From: Herbaspirillum sp. YR522
Lineage (GTDB): Bacteria; Pseudomonadota; Gammaproteobacteria; Burkholderiales; Burkholderiaceae_D
Direction: 5' to 3'
Length of the DNA: 54,530 nt
Assembly: GCF_000282575.1 (NCBI RefSeq)
Contig: NZ_AKJA01000120.1
Location: 1 to 54,530, forward strand
How positions within the stretch are numbered: position 1 is the stretch's first letter; each line of letters opens with the position of its first letter. This document shows positions 30,992 through 41,165 of the stretch, piece after piece. The notes beneath the pieces are model-generated. The model saw only the letters and a list, made by a program, of their open reading frames with translations. It was not told the DNA's origin and did not search any database. The position numbers were made by a program, and so were the translations under genes.

Positions 30992-32347
30992 ATGCTTGTG
31001 TCTTTATTCAAGAAAATCGGTGTGAAGTTTTCGTTGAACGACCCTCAATGGGGGCGCGGCTCACAAGACGAAAATCGCGACAATAACGCGAATGGTGGGG
31101 ACAAACGCCCTGAAAAGCCATCCGGCGGCCGTAATGACGGCCCGCCAGACCTCGATCAGATGTGGCGCGACTTCAACCAGCGCCTGTCCGGCATGCTGGG
31201 TCGCCGTGGCAACGGCGGTGGCGGTTCCGATGGTGGCGGCGGCTTCAATCGCGGCGACATCAAGGGCGCCGGCATCGGTGTGGGCGTCATTGCGGTGATC
31301 GTCGCCTTTCTCTGGCTGGCCAGCGGTTTCTTCATCGTGCAGGAAGGCCAGACTGCCGTGGTGACCACCTTCGGCCGTTACAGCCATACCACGCTGCCCG
31401 GTTTCAACTGGCGCTGGCCGTATCCGATCCAGGGCCACGAAATCGTCAACATGTCGCAGGTGCGTACTGCCGAGATCGGCTATCGCGGTAACGTGCGCAA
31501 CAAGCAACTGAAGGAATCGCTGATGCTGACCGATGATGAAAACATCATCGACATCCAGTTCGCGGTCCAGTATCGCCTCAAGAATGCCGCCGAATGGCTG
31601 TTCAACAACCGCGACCCGGACGATTCCGTACGCCAGGTTGCCGAGACCGCCATCCGTGAGATCGTCGGTCGCAGCAAGATGGACTTCGTCCTCTACGAAG
31701 GCCGCGAGAAGGTCGCGATGGACGTCAACCAGCGCATGCAGCAGATCCTCGACCGCTACAAGTCGGGCGTGCAGATCACCAATGTCACGATGCAGGGCGT
31801 GCAGCCGCCCGAACAGGTGCAGGCTGCGTTCGATGACGCCGTCAAGGCCGGCCAGGACCGCGAACGCCTGAAGAACGAGGGCCAGGCCTATGCCAACGAC
31901 GTGGTGCCGCGCGCCTCCGGCGCGTCCTCGCGCCTGCTCGAGGAAGCCGATGCCTATCGTTCGCGCGTGGTGTCCAATGCCGAGGGCGATGCCTCGCGCT
32001 TCAAGCAGGTGCTGGATGAATACCAGAAGGCGCCGGCCGTCACCCGTGACCGCATGTACCTCGAAACGATGCAGCAGATCTTCGCCAATACCACCAAGGT
32101 GATGGTCGACTCCAAGAGCAATGGCAACCTGCTGTACCTGCCGCTGGACAAGCTGATCCAGCAGGGCGCGGGCGATGCCCAGCCGGCCAAGGCCCCGGTG
32201 CCGGCCGGCAGCCAGTCGCCGGTGCCGGCGGGCGCGGCGGCTTCTTCCAACAATACCTCGGGAAATGACACAGTGTATTCGTCCGAATTGATGCGAGACA
32301 TGAGAAACCGTGATCCGCGCGAGTCGCGCGAAAGGGAGGTGCGCTGA
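30992..32347 (+). CDS. hflK: FtsH-protease modulator subunit HflK
   Basis: Membrane-anchored SPFH/prohibitin protein (451 aa) that forms large HflKC assemblies around the FtsH protease. A Gly/Asn/Asp-rich cytoplasmic N-terminus precedes one transmembrane helix (~94-115, GVGVIAVIVAFLWLASGFF). A periplasmic SPFH domain (QEGQTAVVTTFGRY...), a coiled-coil region and an Ala/Pro/Ser-rich tail follow. GTG 31022 is an alternative start matching the core KFSLNDPQWG. The stop overlaps the hflC ATG by one base. Confidence 0.95.
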   Translation: MLVSLFKKIGVKFSLNDPQWGRGSQDENRDNNANGGDKRPEKPSGGRNDGPPDLDQMWRDFNQRLSGMLGRRGNGGGGSDGGGGFNRGDIKGAGIGVGVIAVIVAFLWLASGFFIVQEGQTAVVTTFGRYSHTTLPGFNWRWPYPIQGHEIVNMSQVRTAEIGYRGNVRNKQLKESLMLTDDENIIDIQFAVQYRLKNAAEWLFNNRDPDDSVRQVAETAIREIVGRSKMDFVLYEGREKVAMDVNQRMQQILDRYKSGVQITNVTMQGVQPPEQVQAAFDDAVKAGQDRERLKNEGQAYANDVVPRASGASSRLLEEADAYRSRVVSNAEGDASRFKQVLDEYQKAPAVTRDRMYLETMQQIFANTTKVMVDSKSNGNLLYLPLDKLIQQGAGDAQPAKAPVPAGSQSPVPAGAAASSNNTSGNDTVYSSELMRDMRNRDPRESREREVR

Positions 32348-33237
32348 TGGGCCGCCTTATCTCTACCGTGATCGTCGCCGTGGTGGCGATCTGGCTGGCC
32401 TCGTCGACCATCTTCGTGGTCGACCAGCGTTCCTCGGCCATCGTCTTCGCACTCGGTGAAGTCAAGCAGGTCATCAGCGAGCCCGGCCTGCACTTCAAGC
32501 TGCCGCCGCCGTTCCAGAACGTGATGTACCTGGACCGCCGCATCCAGACCCTCGATACCCCGGACGCCGATCGCTTCATCACGGCCGAGAAGATGAACGT
32601 GCTGGTCGATGCCTACGTCAAGTGGCGGGTGGTCGACCCACGCCTGTACTTCGTCTCGTTCGGCGCCGACGAGCGTCGCACCCAGGATCGCCTGTCGCAG
32701 ATCGTCAAGGCCGCCCTGAACGACGAGATCACCAAGCGTACCGTGCGCGAAGTCATCTCCAGCCAGCGCAACAAGGTGATGGATGCGCTGCAGACGCGGG
32801 TGGCCAACGAAGCCAAGCAGATCGGTGTGGAAGTGATCGATGTGCGCCTGCGTCGCGTCGATTACGTCGAGCAGATCAACAATTCGGTATTCGAGCGCAT
32901 GAAGTCCGAGCGGGTGCGGGTGGCCAACGAACTGCGCTCCACGGGCGCGGCGGAATCCGAGAAGATTCGCGCCGATGCCGATCGCCAGCGGGTGGTGATC
33001 CTGGCCGAAGCCTATCGCGAATCCGAAAAGATCCGGGGTGCCGGCGACGCCAAGGCATCGCAGATCTATGCCCAGGCCTTCGGGCAGAACCCGGATTTCT
33101 ACAAGTTCTATCGCAGCCTCGAGGCGTATCGCGCCAGCTTCAAGAACCGTCACGACGTCATGGTGGTGGATCCGAGCTCCGAGTTCTTTAAATATTTCAA
33201 GGGTGTCGGCACCAGCACTGCAAGCCCCAAGAAGTAA
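32347..33237 (+). CDS. hflC: FtsH-protease modulator subunit HflC
   Basis: SPFH partner of HflK (296 aa). An N-terminal transmembrane anchor (IVAVVAIWLASSTIFVV) is followed by the SPFH domain (QRSSAIVFALGEVK...) and coiled coil (RSTGAAESEKIRADADRQ), ending with YRSLEAYRASFKNRHDVMVVDPSSEFFKYF, typical of HflC. GGGAGG lies before the start inside hflK. A terminator follows at 33291. Confidence 0.95.
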   Translation: MGRLISTVIVAVVAIWLASSTIFVVDQRSSAIVFALGEVKQVISEPGLHFKLPPPFQNVMYLDRRIQTLDTPDADRFITAEKMNVLVDAYVKWRVVDPRLYFVSFGADERRTQDRLSQIVKAALNDEITKRTVREVISSQRNKVMDALQTRVANEAKQIGVEVIDVRLRRVDYVEQINNSVFERMKSERVRVANELRSTGAAESEKIRADADRQRVVILAEAYRESEKIRGAGDAKASQIYAQAFGQNPDFYKFYRSLEAYRASFKNRHDVMVVDPSSEFFKYFKGVGTSTASPKK

Positions 33238-33290
33238 TCAACCGCGTAGAATGCGCCCGTGACGCCGTGGGCCGATCGGGTAAAAGGAGG

Positions 33291-33323
33291 GATGCCGCTA
33301 GTTGAGGGCATCTTTCCTTTTTT
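33291..33323 (+). terminator. Rho-independent terminator after hflC
   Basis: GATGCC (33291-33296) pairs with GGCATC (33307-33312), followed by a T-rich run TTTCCTTTTTT. It separates hflKC from hisZ-purA, which would then need their own promoter in the ~110 bp before hisZ. Confidence 0.75.
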
Positions 33324-33432
33324 CGCTCGGCCGAAAGCATTCTTGCCTGGCAATTTTCCCGTGATGCGAGAGTTTTTCCGGGTATGGTCGCCTAACCTGT
33401 TTTTCCGTTTTTTCTCTTGATTGATCCGTTTT

Positions 33433-34593
33433 ATGCCTAACTGGCTTCTTCCCGAAAACATCGCCGACGTCCTGCCGTCCGAGGCGCGCAAGATCGAGGA
33501 GCTGCGCCGTCGCCTGCTCGACAACTTTCGCCTCTACGGGTATGAGATGGTCATGCCGCCCATGCTCGAATACCTGGAGTCGCTGTTGACCGGCGCCGGC
33601 CAGGATACCGACCTGCGCACCTTCAAGCTGGTCGACCAGTTGTCCGGTCGCACGCTTGGCGTGCGTGCCGACATGACCACCCAGGTCGCCCGCATCGACG
33701 CCCACCTGCTCAACCGTGCCTCGGTGACGCGCCTGTGCTATGCCGGCAGCGTGCTGCACACCCGGCCGTCGGGCCTGCATGCCACGCGCGAGCCGATCCA
33801 GATCGGCGCCGAGATCTATGGCCATGCCGGCCTCGAAGCCGACGCCGAGATCCAGGAACTGGCCTTGAATTCGCTGGCGCTGGCGGGCATGCAGCAGGTT
33901 CGCCTCGACCTGTGCCATGTGGGCGTGCTGCGTGCCATCATCGCCAACGACGACGCGGCCCGCCGCCAGGAAGCGCAACTGTTCGCGCTGCTCGAGGCCA
34001 AGGACGTACCCGGCCTGCAAGAGCTCACCGCCGCCTACCAGCCGCAGACGCGCAATGCGCTGCTGGCCTTGCCCAGCCTGTACGGCGACATCTCGGTGAT
34101 CGCGCGTGCGCGGCTGTGCCTGCCGGCGCTGCCCGGCATCGCCGCCGCGCTCGATGAGCTGCAGGCGCTGGTCGAGCTGGCTGAGCGCCATGCGGGGGCG
34201 GCCGTCACCATCGACCTGGCCGACCTGCGCGGATACCATTACCATAGCGGCGTCATGTTCGCCGGGTATGTGGCGGGCCTGCCCAATGCGGTGCTGCGCG
34301 GCGGTCGCTACGACCATGTCGGCGAAGCCTTCGGACGCGCGCGTCCGGCCACCGGTTTCTCGCTGGACCTGCGGGAGCTGGCGCGGCTGATGCCGGGCGC
34401 CGAACGCAAACGTGCCATCCATGCGCCATGGAGCACCGAAGCCGGTCTGCGTGAGAAAATAGCGCAATTGCGCCAAAGCGGCGAGATCGTGATCCAGAGT
34501 CTTCCGGGTCACGACAACGATCAGGACGAATTCGATTGCGACCGTGCCGTCGAGTTCAGCAATGGAAACTGGATTATCAAAAACTTGGGCTGA
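33433..34593 (+). CDS. hisZ: ATP phosphoribosyltransferase regulatory subunit
   Basis: Catalytically inactive HisRS paralogue (386 aa) that assembles with short-form HisG for the first step of histidine synthesis and confers feedback inhibition. The N-terminus [23 protein letters not shown] and class-II core ([53 protein letters not shown]) are typical. It lacks the anticodon-binding domain of HisS. I chose ATG 33433. purA starts 3 bp after the stop, as is usual in betaproteobacteria. HisG is not in the window. Confidence 0.93.
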   Translation: MPNWLLPENIADVLPSEARKIEELRRRLLDNFRLYGYEMVMPPMLEYLESLLTGAGQDTDLRTFKLVDQLSGRTLGVRADMTTQVARIDAHLLNRASVTRLCYAGSVLHTRPSGLHATREPIQIGAEIYGHAGLEADAEIQELALNSLALAGMQQVRLDLCHVGVLRAIIANDDAARRQEAQLFALLEAKDVPGLQELTAAYQPQTRNALLALPSLYGDISVIARARLCLPALPGIAAALDELQALVELAERHAGAAVTIDLADLRGYHYHSGVMFAGYVAGLPNAVLRGGRYDHVGEAFGRARPATGFSLDLRELARLMPGAERKRAIHAPWSTEAGLREKIAQLRQSGEIVIQSLPGHDNDQDEFDCDRAVEFSNGNWIIKNLG

Positions 34594-35910
<1,317 letters not shown>

Positions 35911-35949
35911 TCCAGCATCAAACGAACACGTAACAATGCAAGAGCAACA

Positions 35950-36483
35950 ATGAAGATATCTGACGACAAGGACCTGTGGGTCACCTGGGAAGACTACAAC
36001 CGCCTCATCGAGCGCCTGGCGCTTCAGGTGCACGAGTCGGGCTGGCAGTTTGACCAGGTGCTGTGCCTGGCGCGCGGCGGGCTGCGGCCGGGCGATGTGA
36101 TGTCGCGCATTTTCGATGTGCCACTGGCGATCCTGTCGACCAGTTCGTACCGCGAAGCGGCCGGCACCATCCAAAGCTCGCTCGATATCGCCAAGTACAT
36201 CACCATCACCAAGGGCACCCTGGGTGGACGCATCCTGCTGGTGGACGACCTGGTCGATTCGGGCGTCACGCTCAAGAAGGTGGTGACCCACCTGAAGGAG
36301 CACTATCCGGCGGTGACCGAGATCAAGAGTGCGGTGCTGTGGTGGAAGGCATGTTCGATCGTCGAACCCGATTATCATGTCGACTACCTGGCGACCAATC
36401 CGTGGATCCACCAGCCGTTCGAAGAATACGACAGCCTGGGGGCGCATCAGTTGGCAGCCTGGGTGAAGAAGGGTGCTGCCTGA
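35950..36483 (+). CDS. Purine phosphoribosyltransferase (type I PRTase)
   Basis: A 177-aa type I phosphoribosyltransferase, probably for xanthine, guanine or hypoxanthine salvage. The PRPP loop ILLVDDLVDSGVTLK (about residues 97-111) and the early VLCLARGGLRPGD segment are intact, and the C-terminal ATNPWIHQPFEEYD hood is like Gpt/XPRT-related enzymes. It follows purA, which fits purine salvage. Base specificity cannot be read from the sequence. Confidence 0.85.
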   Translation: MKISDDKDLWVTWEDYNRLIERLALQVHESGWQFDQVLCLARGGLRPGDVMSRIFDVPLAILSTSSYREAAGTIQSSLDIAKYITITKGTLGGRILLVDDLVDSGVTLKKVVTHLKEHYPAVTEIKSAVLWWKACSIVEPDYHVDYLATNPWIHQPFEEYDSLGAHQLAAWVKKGAA

Positions 36484-36530
36484 GGCCACGGCTGGACGGC
36501 AGCGTGAACTAGCTATCCAAAATATTTTCA

Positions 36531-36555
36531 TACCCCTCCCGAAGGGGTATTTTTT
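36531..36555 (+). terminator. Rho-independent terminator after the PRTase gene
   Basis: TACCCCT (36531-36537), loop CCCGA, AGGGGTA (36543-36549) and six T. It closes the hisZ-purA-PRTase unit. Confidence 0.95.
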
Positions 36556-36568
36556 AGTTCGCGAACTA
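36555..36568. promoter_or_regulatory. 14-bp perfect palindrome upstream of bphP
   Basis: TAGTTCGCGAACTA is a perfect palindrome ending 53 bases before the bacteriophytochrome start. It is a candidate operator for an unknown regulator. It shares one T with the upstream terminator. Confidence 0.5.
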
Positions 36569-36621
36569 CACGAACCACGCGAGGACGTCCGAATATTGCC
36601 AGTCATCGATAAACACGCTCC

Positions 36622-38871
36622 ATGACCCAACACACCGACCAGACGGCGCTGCTGTCGAACTGCGACAGGGAGCCGATCCACCTACCGGGCAGCGTCCAGC
36701 CGCATGGCGCGCTGCTGGTGCTGCGTGCAGTCGACCGGGTGATCCTGCATGTCAGCGAGAATTTCGCGGCGCCGTCCGGCCAGCGCGCCGCCGACCTGGT
36801 CGGCCAGCCGCTGGGCCAGGCCTTCACGCCAGCTGCGGCAGCCTGGCTCGAGGCCAGGTTGTCGGATGCCGCGATCGATTTTCGTCCCAGTTACCTGGGG
36901 ATCCTGGATCAGGCCGGTCAGCGCCACGAAGTGCTGGCCCACACCAGCGGCCCGGCATTGATCGTCGAACTGGAGTCAGTGCCGCCGGATGCCAGCACGC
37001 AGGTCAACTTCTTCTATCCGCTGGTGACCAAATTCGTCGGCGCGCTGGCCGAGGCGCGTACGGTCGACGAGATGAGCCTCTTGGCAATCAACGAGATCAA
37101 GGCGCTGACCGGTTTCGGCCGGGTGCTGCTGTATCGCTTCGACGCCGAGCAGAACGGCGAAGTGATTGCAGAAACGGCCTCGGCCGGCTATCCCTCGTAT
37201 CTCCACCAGCATTTTCCCGCCTCGGACATCCCGCAACAGGCGCGCGCATTGTACGTGGCCAACCGGGTGCGCCTGATCAGCGACGCCAACTACCGGCCCG
37301 TGCCCATCGTGCCGCAGCTCGACGCCATCACGCGGCAACCGGTCGACCTCAGTTTTGCCGTGTTGCGCAGCGTCTCGCCGGTGCACATCGAGTACATGAA
37401 GAACATGGGCACGCTGGCGTCGATGTCGATCTCGATCATCATCCGGGGCCAGTTGTGGGGGCTGGTCTCTTGCCACAACTTCGAACCCCTGCGGGTGCGC
37501 TTCGAGACCCGTGCCATCTGCGAGCAACTGGGACAGATCCTCGCGGTGCACTTCGAGGCCGCCGAGGAGCGGGAAGAATTCAATCATCGCCTCGAATTGC
37601 GGCATACGCTGGTGCGGCTGCTGGCGTCGCTGTCCAAGCCGGACCATTTCGCCGTCAACCTGGCCACCGTATCGCACGACCTGCTGGAGTTCGTCGACGC
37701 CTCCGGCGCGGCGCTGGTGCTGGGAGGCGAGATATCGCTGTTCGGGGTCACGCCGAGCTCGCAGCAGATCGAGGACCTGGTGCAGTGGATCGCCCGCAAT
37801 CGCGCCGGCGACGTGTATGAGACCGACAGCCTGGCCAGCCAGTATCCGGGTGCCGCCGATTATGCCGAGGTCGCCAGCGGCGTGCTGGCGCTGTCGATTT
37901 CGCAGTTGCACGATCACTTCCTGATCTGGTTCCGTCCGGAAATCGTGCAGACCATCAACTGGGCCGGCAACCCGCATCTCAAGGCCACCGCCGCGGATCC
38001 GTCGCGGCTGTCGCCGCGTCGCAGCTTTGCCGTCTGGAGCGAGACCGTCAAGGGCATATCCAAGAGCTGGCGCCAGAGCGAGATCGATACCGCGCTGGAG
38101 TTTCGCACCGCGTTGCTGGGCATCGTGCTGCGACGTGCCGAAGAAATGGCGGAGCTGGCCGACAACCTGGGACGCGTCAACAAGGAACTGGAATCCTTCT
38201 CGTATTCCGTATCGCACGACCTGCGCTCGCCGCTGCGCCACATCGTCGGCTTTGCGGACATGTTGATCGAGATGGAGCAGGAGCGGCTCAGCGCCAAGGG
38301 CGTGCGCTTTCTCAACAACATCAAGTCATCGGCACAGTTCGCCGGCAAGCTGGTCGACGACCTGCTCAGTTTTTCGCAGATGGGCAGGGCGTCGCTGCAC
38401 ATCTCCAAGGTCAACATGAACGTGCTGGTGAGCGCCGCCATCGAACGGCTGACCCAGGACATCGGCGAGCGCCAGGTCCGGTGGAACGTGGCCCGATTCC
38501 CGGAAGTCGACGGCGACGCCCGGTTCCTGGCGCTGGCGGTGCAGAACCTGTTATCCAATGCAGTCAAATATACGCGCTCGCAGGCGCAGGCCGTGATCGA
38601 CGTCGATTTCGAAGATCACGGCGACCACATCACGTTCATCTTCAAGGATAATGGCGTCGGTTTCGATGCCGCCTACAGTCACAAGCTGTTCGGCGTGTTC
38701 CAGCGCTTGCACCGCATGGAAGAATTCGAGGGGACCGGGATCGGTCTGGCCAACGTCAAACGCATCATCGAACGGCATTCGGGAACGGTGTCCGCCCAAG
38801 GGCAGACCGGCCAGGGTGCGGTTTTTTCATTCTCATTACCGAAGGTACTTCCACTGGAAGCGAGGCACTAA
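36622..38871 (+). CDS. bphP: Bacteriophytochrome histidine kinase
   Basis: Red/far-red light-sensing kinase (749 aa) using biliverdin. A PAS domain (~10-120) carries the conserved chromophore-attachment Cys C14 (NCDREPIHLPGSVQPHG). A GAF domain (~135-305) has PASDIP (D202) and the pyrrole-water His H255 (SPVHIEYMKNMG). The PHY domain has the tongue motif PRRSF (465-469). HisKA has the phospho-acceptor H532 (SVSHDLRSPLRH), and the HATPase has NLLSNAVKYT, DNGVGFD and GTGIGLA. All sites needed for a photoactive kinase are present. The ribosome site is weak. No heme oxygenase (bphO) gene is in the window. The response regulator overlaps its stop. Confidence 0.94.
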   Translation: MTQHTDQTALLSNCDREPIHLPGSVQPHGALLVLRAVDRVILHVSENFAAPSGQRAADLVGQPLGQAFTPAAAAWLEARLSDAAIDFRPSYLGILDQAGQRHEVLAHTSGPALIVELESVPPDASTQVNFFYPLVTKFVGALAEARTVDEMSLLAINEIKALTGFGRVLLYRFDAEQNGEVIAETASAGYPSYLHQHFPASDIPQQARALYVANRVRLISDANYRPVPIVPQLDAITRQPVDLSFAVLRSVSPVHIEYMKNMGTLASMSISIIIRGQLWGLVSCHNFEPLRVRFETRAICEQLGQILAVHFEAAEEREEFNHRLELRHTLVRLLASLSKPDHFAVNLATVSHDLLEFVDASGAALVLGGEISLFGVTPSSQQIEDLVQWIARNRAGDVYETDSLASQYPGAADYAEVASGVLALSISQLHDHFLIWFRPEIVQTINWAGNPHLKATAADPSRLSPRRSFAVWSETVKGISKSWRQSEIDTALEFRTALLGIVLRRAEEMAELADNLGRVNKELESFSYSVSHDLRSPLRHIVGFADMLIEMEQERLSAKGVRFLNNIKSSAQFAGKLVDDLLSFSQMGRASLHISKVNMNVLVSAAIERLTQDIGERQVRWNVARFPEVDGDARFLALAVQNLLSNAVKYTRSQAQAVIDVDFEDHGDHITFIFKDNGVGFDAAYSHKLFGVFQRLHRMEEFEGTGIGLANVKRIIERHSGTVSAQGQTGQGAVFSFSLPKVLPLEARH

Positions 38872-39326
38872 TGCTCAAACCAATCCTGTTGGTCGAAGAC
38901 AATCCCAACGACCTCGAACTGACGCTGCACGCGCTCGAGCGCAGCAAGCTGGCCAACGATGTGATCGTCATCCGCGATGGCAGCGAGGCATTGCACTATC
39001 TCAATGCCACCGGTCCCTACCACGACCGTGCGCCGGGCAACCCGGCCGTGATCCTGCTCGATCTCAAGCTGCCCAAGGTCGACGGCCTGGAAGTGCTGCG
39101 ATTCGTGCGTGAGTCGGTCACCTTCAAGAGCACGCCGGTGGTCATGCTGACCTCGTCACGCGAAGAGCAGGACGTGGTCAAGAGTTATGAACTGGGCGTC
39201 AACGCCTACGTCGTCAAGCCGGTCAATTTCCAGGAATTCATCAAGGCCATCTCCGACCTGGGGATATTCTGGGCCGTGCTCAACGAACCGCCGCCAGGAT
39301 CGGTGCGCGCTTCCCTGCGTCCTTAA
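38871..39326 (+). CDS. Single-domain response regulator (phytochrome partner)
   Basis: CheY-like receiver with no output domain (151 aa), of the Rcp1-like type usually paired with phytochromes. Acidic pocket E9/D10, phospho-acceptor D64 (LLDLKLPK), conserved Thr/Ser in LTSS and Lys in VVKPV are present, with a family-typical C-terminal extension. The ATG overlaps the bphP stop (TAATG), so it is translationally coupled and very probably phosphorylated by H532 of the kinase. Its stop shares TTAA with the convergent hybrid kinase gene. Confidence 0.93.
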   Translation: MLKPILLVEDNPNDLELTLHALERSKLANDVIVIRDGSEALHYLNATGPYHDRAPGNPAVILLDLKLPKVDGLEVLRFVRESVTFKSTPVVMLTSSREEQDVVKSYELGVNAYVVKPVNFQEFIKAISDLGIFWAVLNEPPPGSVRASLRP

Positions 39327-40942
39327 TGGGGCAGGGTAGGCTGCACCGCCAGCAGGTATTTCAGTTTTGCGGCCAAGTCGTCGATGTTATAGGGCTTGGC
39401 CAGGAAATTGATATCGGACTTGCCGCTCCATTCCTCCAGCACGTCGCTCTGCACATAGCCTGACGTAAACAGCACCGACAGGCCGGGACGCAGGGCCTGC
39501 GCCCGCAGCACGAAATCGATGCTCCTGACCGGGCCGGGCATGACCACGTCGGTGAAGACGATATCGATATCGTCGTTCGATTCGACCAGTGCCAGCGCCG
39601 CCTCGCCGTCGGCCGCGCTGAGGGTGCGAAACCCCAGTGCCTCGAGCAACTCGATGGTCGACGAGCGCACACCATCCTCATCTTCGACCACCAGCACCAG
39701 TTCCTTGGTATCGGTCTTGGGCGGTGCCTCGCGCACTACCGCATGCGCGGCCGTGTCGAGCGTGGCGCGCAGGTAGATCGACACGGTAGTGCCGGCGCCC
39801 ACCATGCTGTCGATGGTGATATGGCCATGGCTTTGCTTGACGAAGCCATAGGCCATGCTCAGGCCAAGCCCGGTTCCCTTGCCCTTGGGCTTGGTGGTGA
39901 AGAACGGTTCGAACACCCGTTCCCGGATCTCGGCCGGGATACCGGCGCCGGTATCGGTGACCGAAATGACGACAAACGGGTTGGGGTCGTTGCGGAACTG
40001 CCGGGGCGCGATATTGTGCGCGCTGATCTTCACGGCGCCGCCGTTGGGCATGGCGTCCTTGGCGTTGATGACCAGGTTGAGCAGCACATTCTCGAGCTTG
40101 CCGGGATCGGCCGTCACGTTCCACAGGTCGTCCATCGGCCCCACTTCGAGCCGGATCGTCTCGCCCAGGCCATGCTGCAGCAGGATCGAGACATCGTCGA
40201 CCAGTTTCTTGACCACCACCGTCTCGGGTTGCAACGGCTGGCGCCGGGCAAAGGCCAGCAACTGCGACGAAAGCTGCGAGCCACGGGCAATGCCGGCCAG
40301 TGCCACGTCGATCTTTTGCGCCGCCCGCTCATTGCCGGCGCAATACATCTTGAGCAGGCTCAGCGAACCATTGATGATCTGCAGCACGTTGTTGAAATCG
40401 TGCGCGATGCCACCGGTGAGGTTGCCCAGCGCCTCCATCTTCTGCGCCTGGAACAACGCCGCCTGGCTGGTTTCCAGTTCCTGGCTCTTCTGCAGCAACT
40501 GCTGCTGGCTCAACTTCAGGTCGGCGAACGCTGCGTCGCGGTCGCGCCGGGCCAGGAAGGCATGCGAGTGGTAGCGGATGCGTGCAATCAGTTCACGCCG
40601 GTTGGGCCACTTCACCAGGTAGTCGTTGGCGCCGATCTCGAAACCCTTGACCTTGAGCACCGGGTCGTCCTCGGACGACAGCATGATGATGGGGACATCC
40701 GGATCGGGGCCATCCTGGCGCAGCAGGCGAATCACCTCGAAGCCATCGATGACCGGCATGCGCAGGTCGACCAGCAGGATGGTGGGGCGCAGTTCATGGG
40801 CGGCGGCCAAGGCCGATCGGGGATCGCAAACGCTGTTGAAATCAAGGTCGCCGTCATCGGCCACCATCTGCGCCACCAGTTCGGCGCCCATCTCTTCATC
40901 ATCTATCAGCAGGATCTTGTGTCGGTGTTGTGTGTTATCCAT
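39323..40942 (-). CDS. REC-histidine kinase-REC hybrid sensor
   Basis: Cytoplasmic hybrid kinase (539 aa) without transmembrane segments. In order: an N-terminal receiver (~8-125, phospho-acceptor D59), a coiled-coil linker (~135-170), HisKA with H181 ([12 protein letters not shown]), an HATPase domain ([30 protein letters not shown]) and a C-terminal receiver (~420-535, D465 in FTDVVMPG). With a receiver as its only input domain it should be driven by phosphorylation from another kinase; the convergent phytochrome pair is a candidate. I chose ATG 40942 ([17 protein letters not shown]). A -10-like TATAAT lies at 40989-40994 on this strand. Confidence 0.92.
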   Translation of the reverse strand: MDNTQHRHKILLIDDEEMGAELVAQMVADDGDLDFNSVCDPRSALAAAHELRPTILLVDLRMPVIDGFEVIRLLRQDGPDPDVPIIMLSSEDDPVLKVKGFEIGANDYLVKWPNRRELIARIRYHSHAFLARRDRDAAFADLKLSQQQLLQKSQELETSQAALFQAQKMEALGNLTGGIAHDFNNVLQIINGSLSLLKMYCAGNERAAQKIDVALAGIARGSQLSSQLLAFARRQPLQPETVVVKKLVDDVSILLQHGLGETIRLEVGPMDDLWNVTADPGKLENVLLNLVINAKDAMPNGGAVKISAHNIAPRQFRNDPNPFVVISVTDTGAGIPAEIRERVFEPFFTTKPKGKGTGLGLSMAYGFVKQSHGHITIDSMVGAGTTVSIYLRATLDTAAHAVVREAPPKTDTKELVLVVEDEDGVRSSTIELLEALGFRTLSAADGEAALALVESNDDIDIVFTDVVMPGPVRSIDFVLRAQALRPGLSVLFTSGYVQSDVLEEWSGKSDINFLAKPYNIDDLAAKLKYLLAVQPTLPH

Positions 40943-40988
40943 GAGGTCGGGAACGCGGGAAAGCAAGTGGCCAGGATCGATCGTTGGA

Positions 40989-40994
40989 ATTATA
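40989..40994 (-). promoter_or_regulatory. Candidate -10 box of the hybrid kinase gene
   Basis: TATAAT on the - strand, 47 bases upstream of the start codon. No convincing -35 is seen, which would be compatible with an RpoS-type or activator-dependent promoter (inference). Confidence 0.4.
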
Positions 40995-41117
40995 AGTTGT
41001 GGCGCATTTTGCCGCCGCCAGTTGCTGCAGATGAAAGAACCGATTAGGTAATCGCGCCCGATAAAAGTTGCAGTTGAAGGGGCCAAAGTTGCTGGTCGCG
41101 AGGGCCAGGCCCAAACG

Positions 41118-41145
41118 AAAAACGCCCGATGCGGGGCATCGGGCG
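41118..41145 (-). terminator. Rho-independent terminator after the MFS gene
   Basis: On the - strand CGCCCGATGC pairs with GCATCGGGCG around a 3-nt loop and is followed by five T. It separates the exporter from the hybrid kinase promoter region. Confidence 0.9.
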
Positions 41146-41165
41146 TGGCAGGGGGCACCGCAGTA

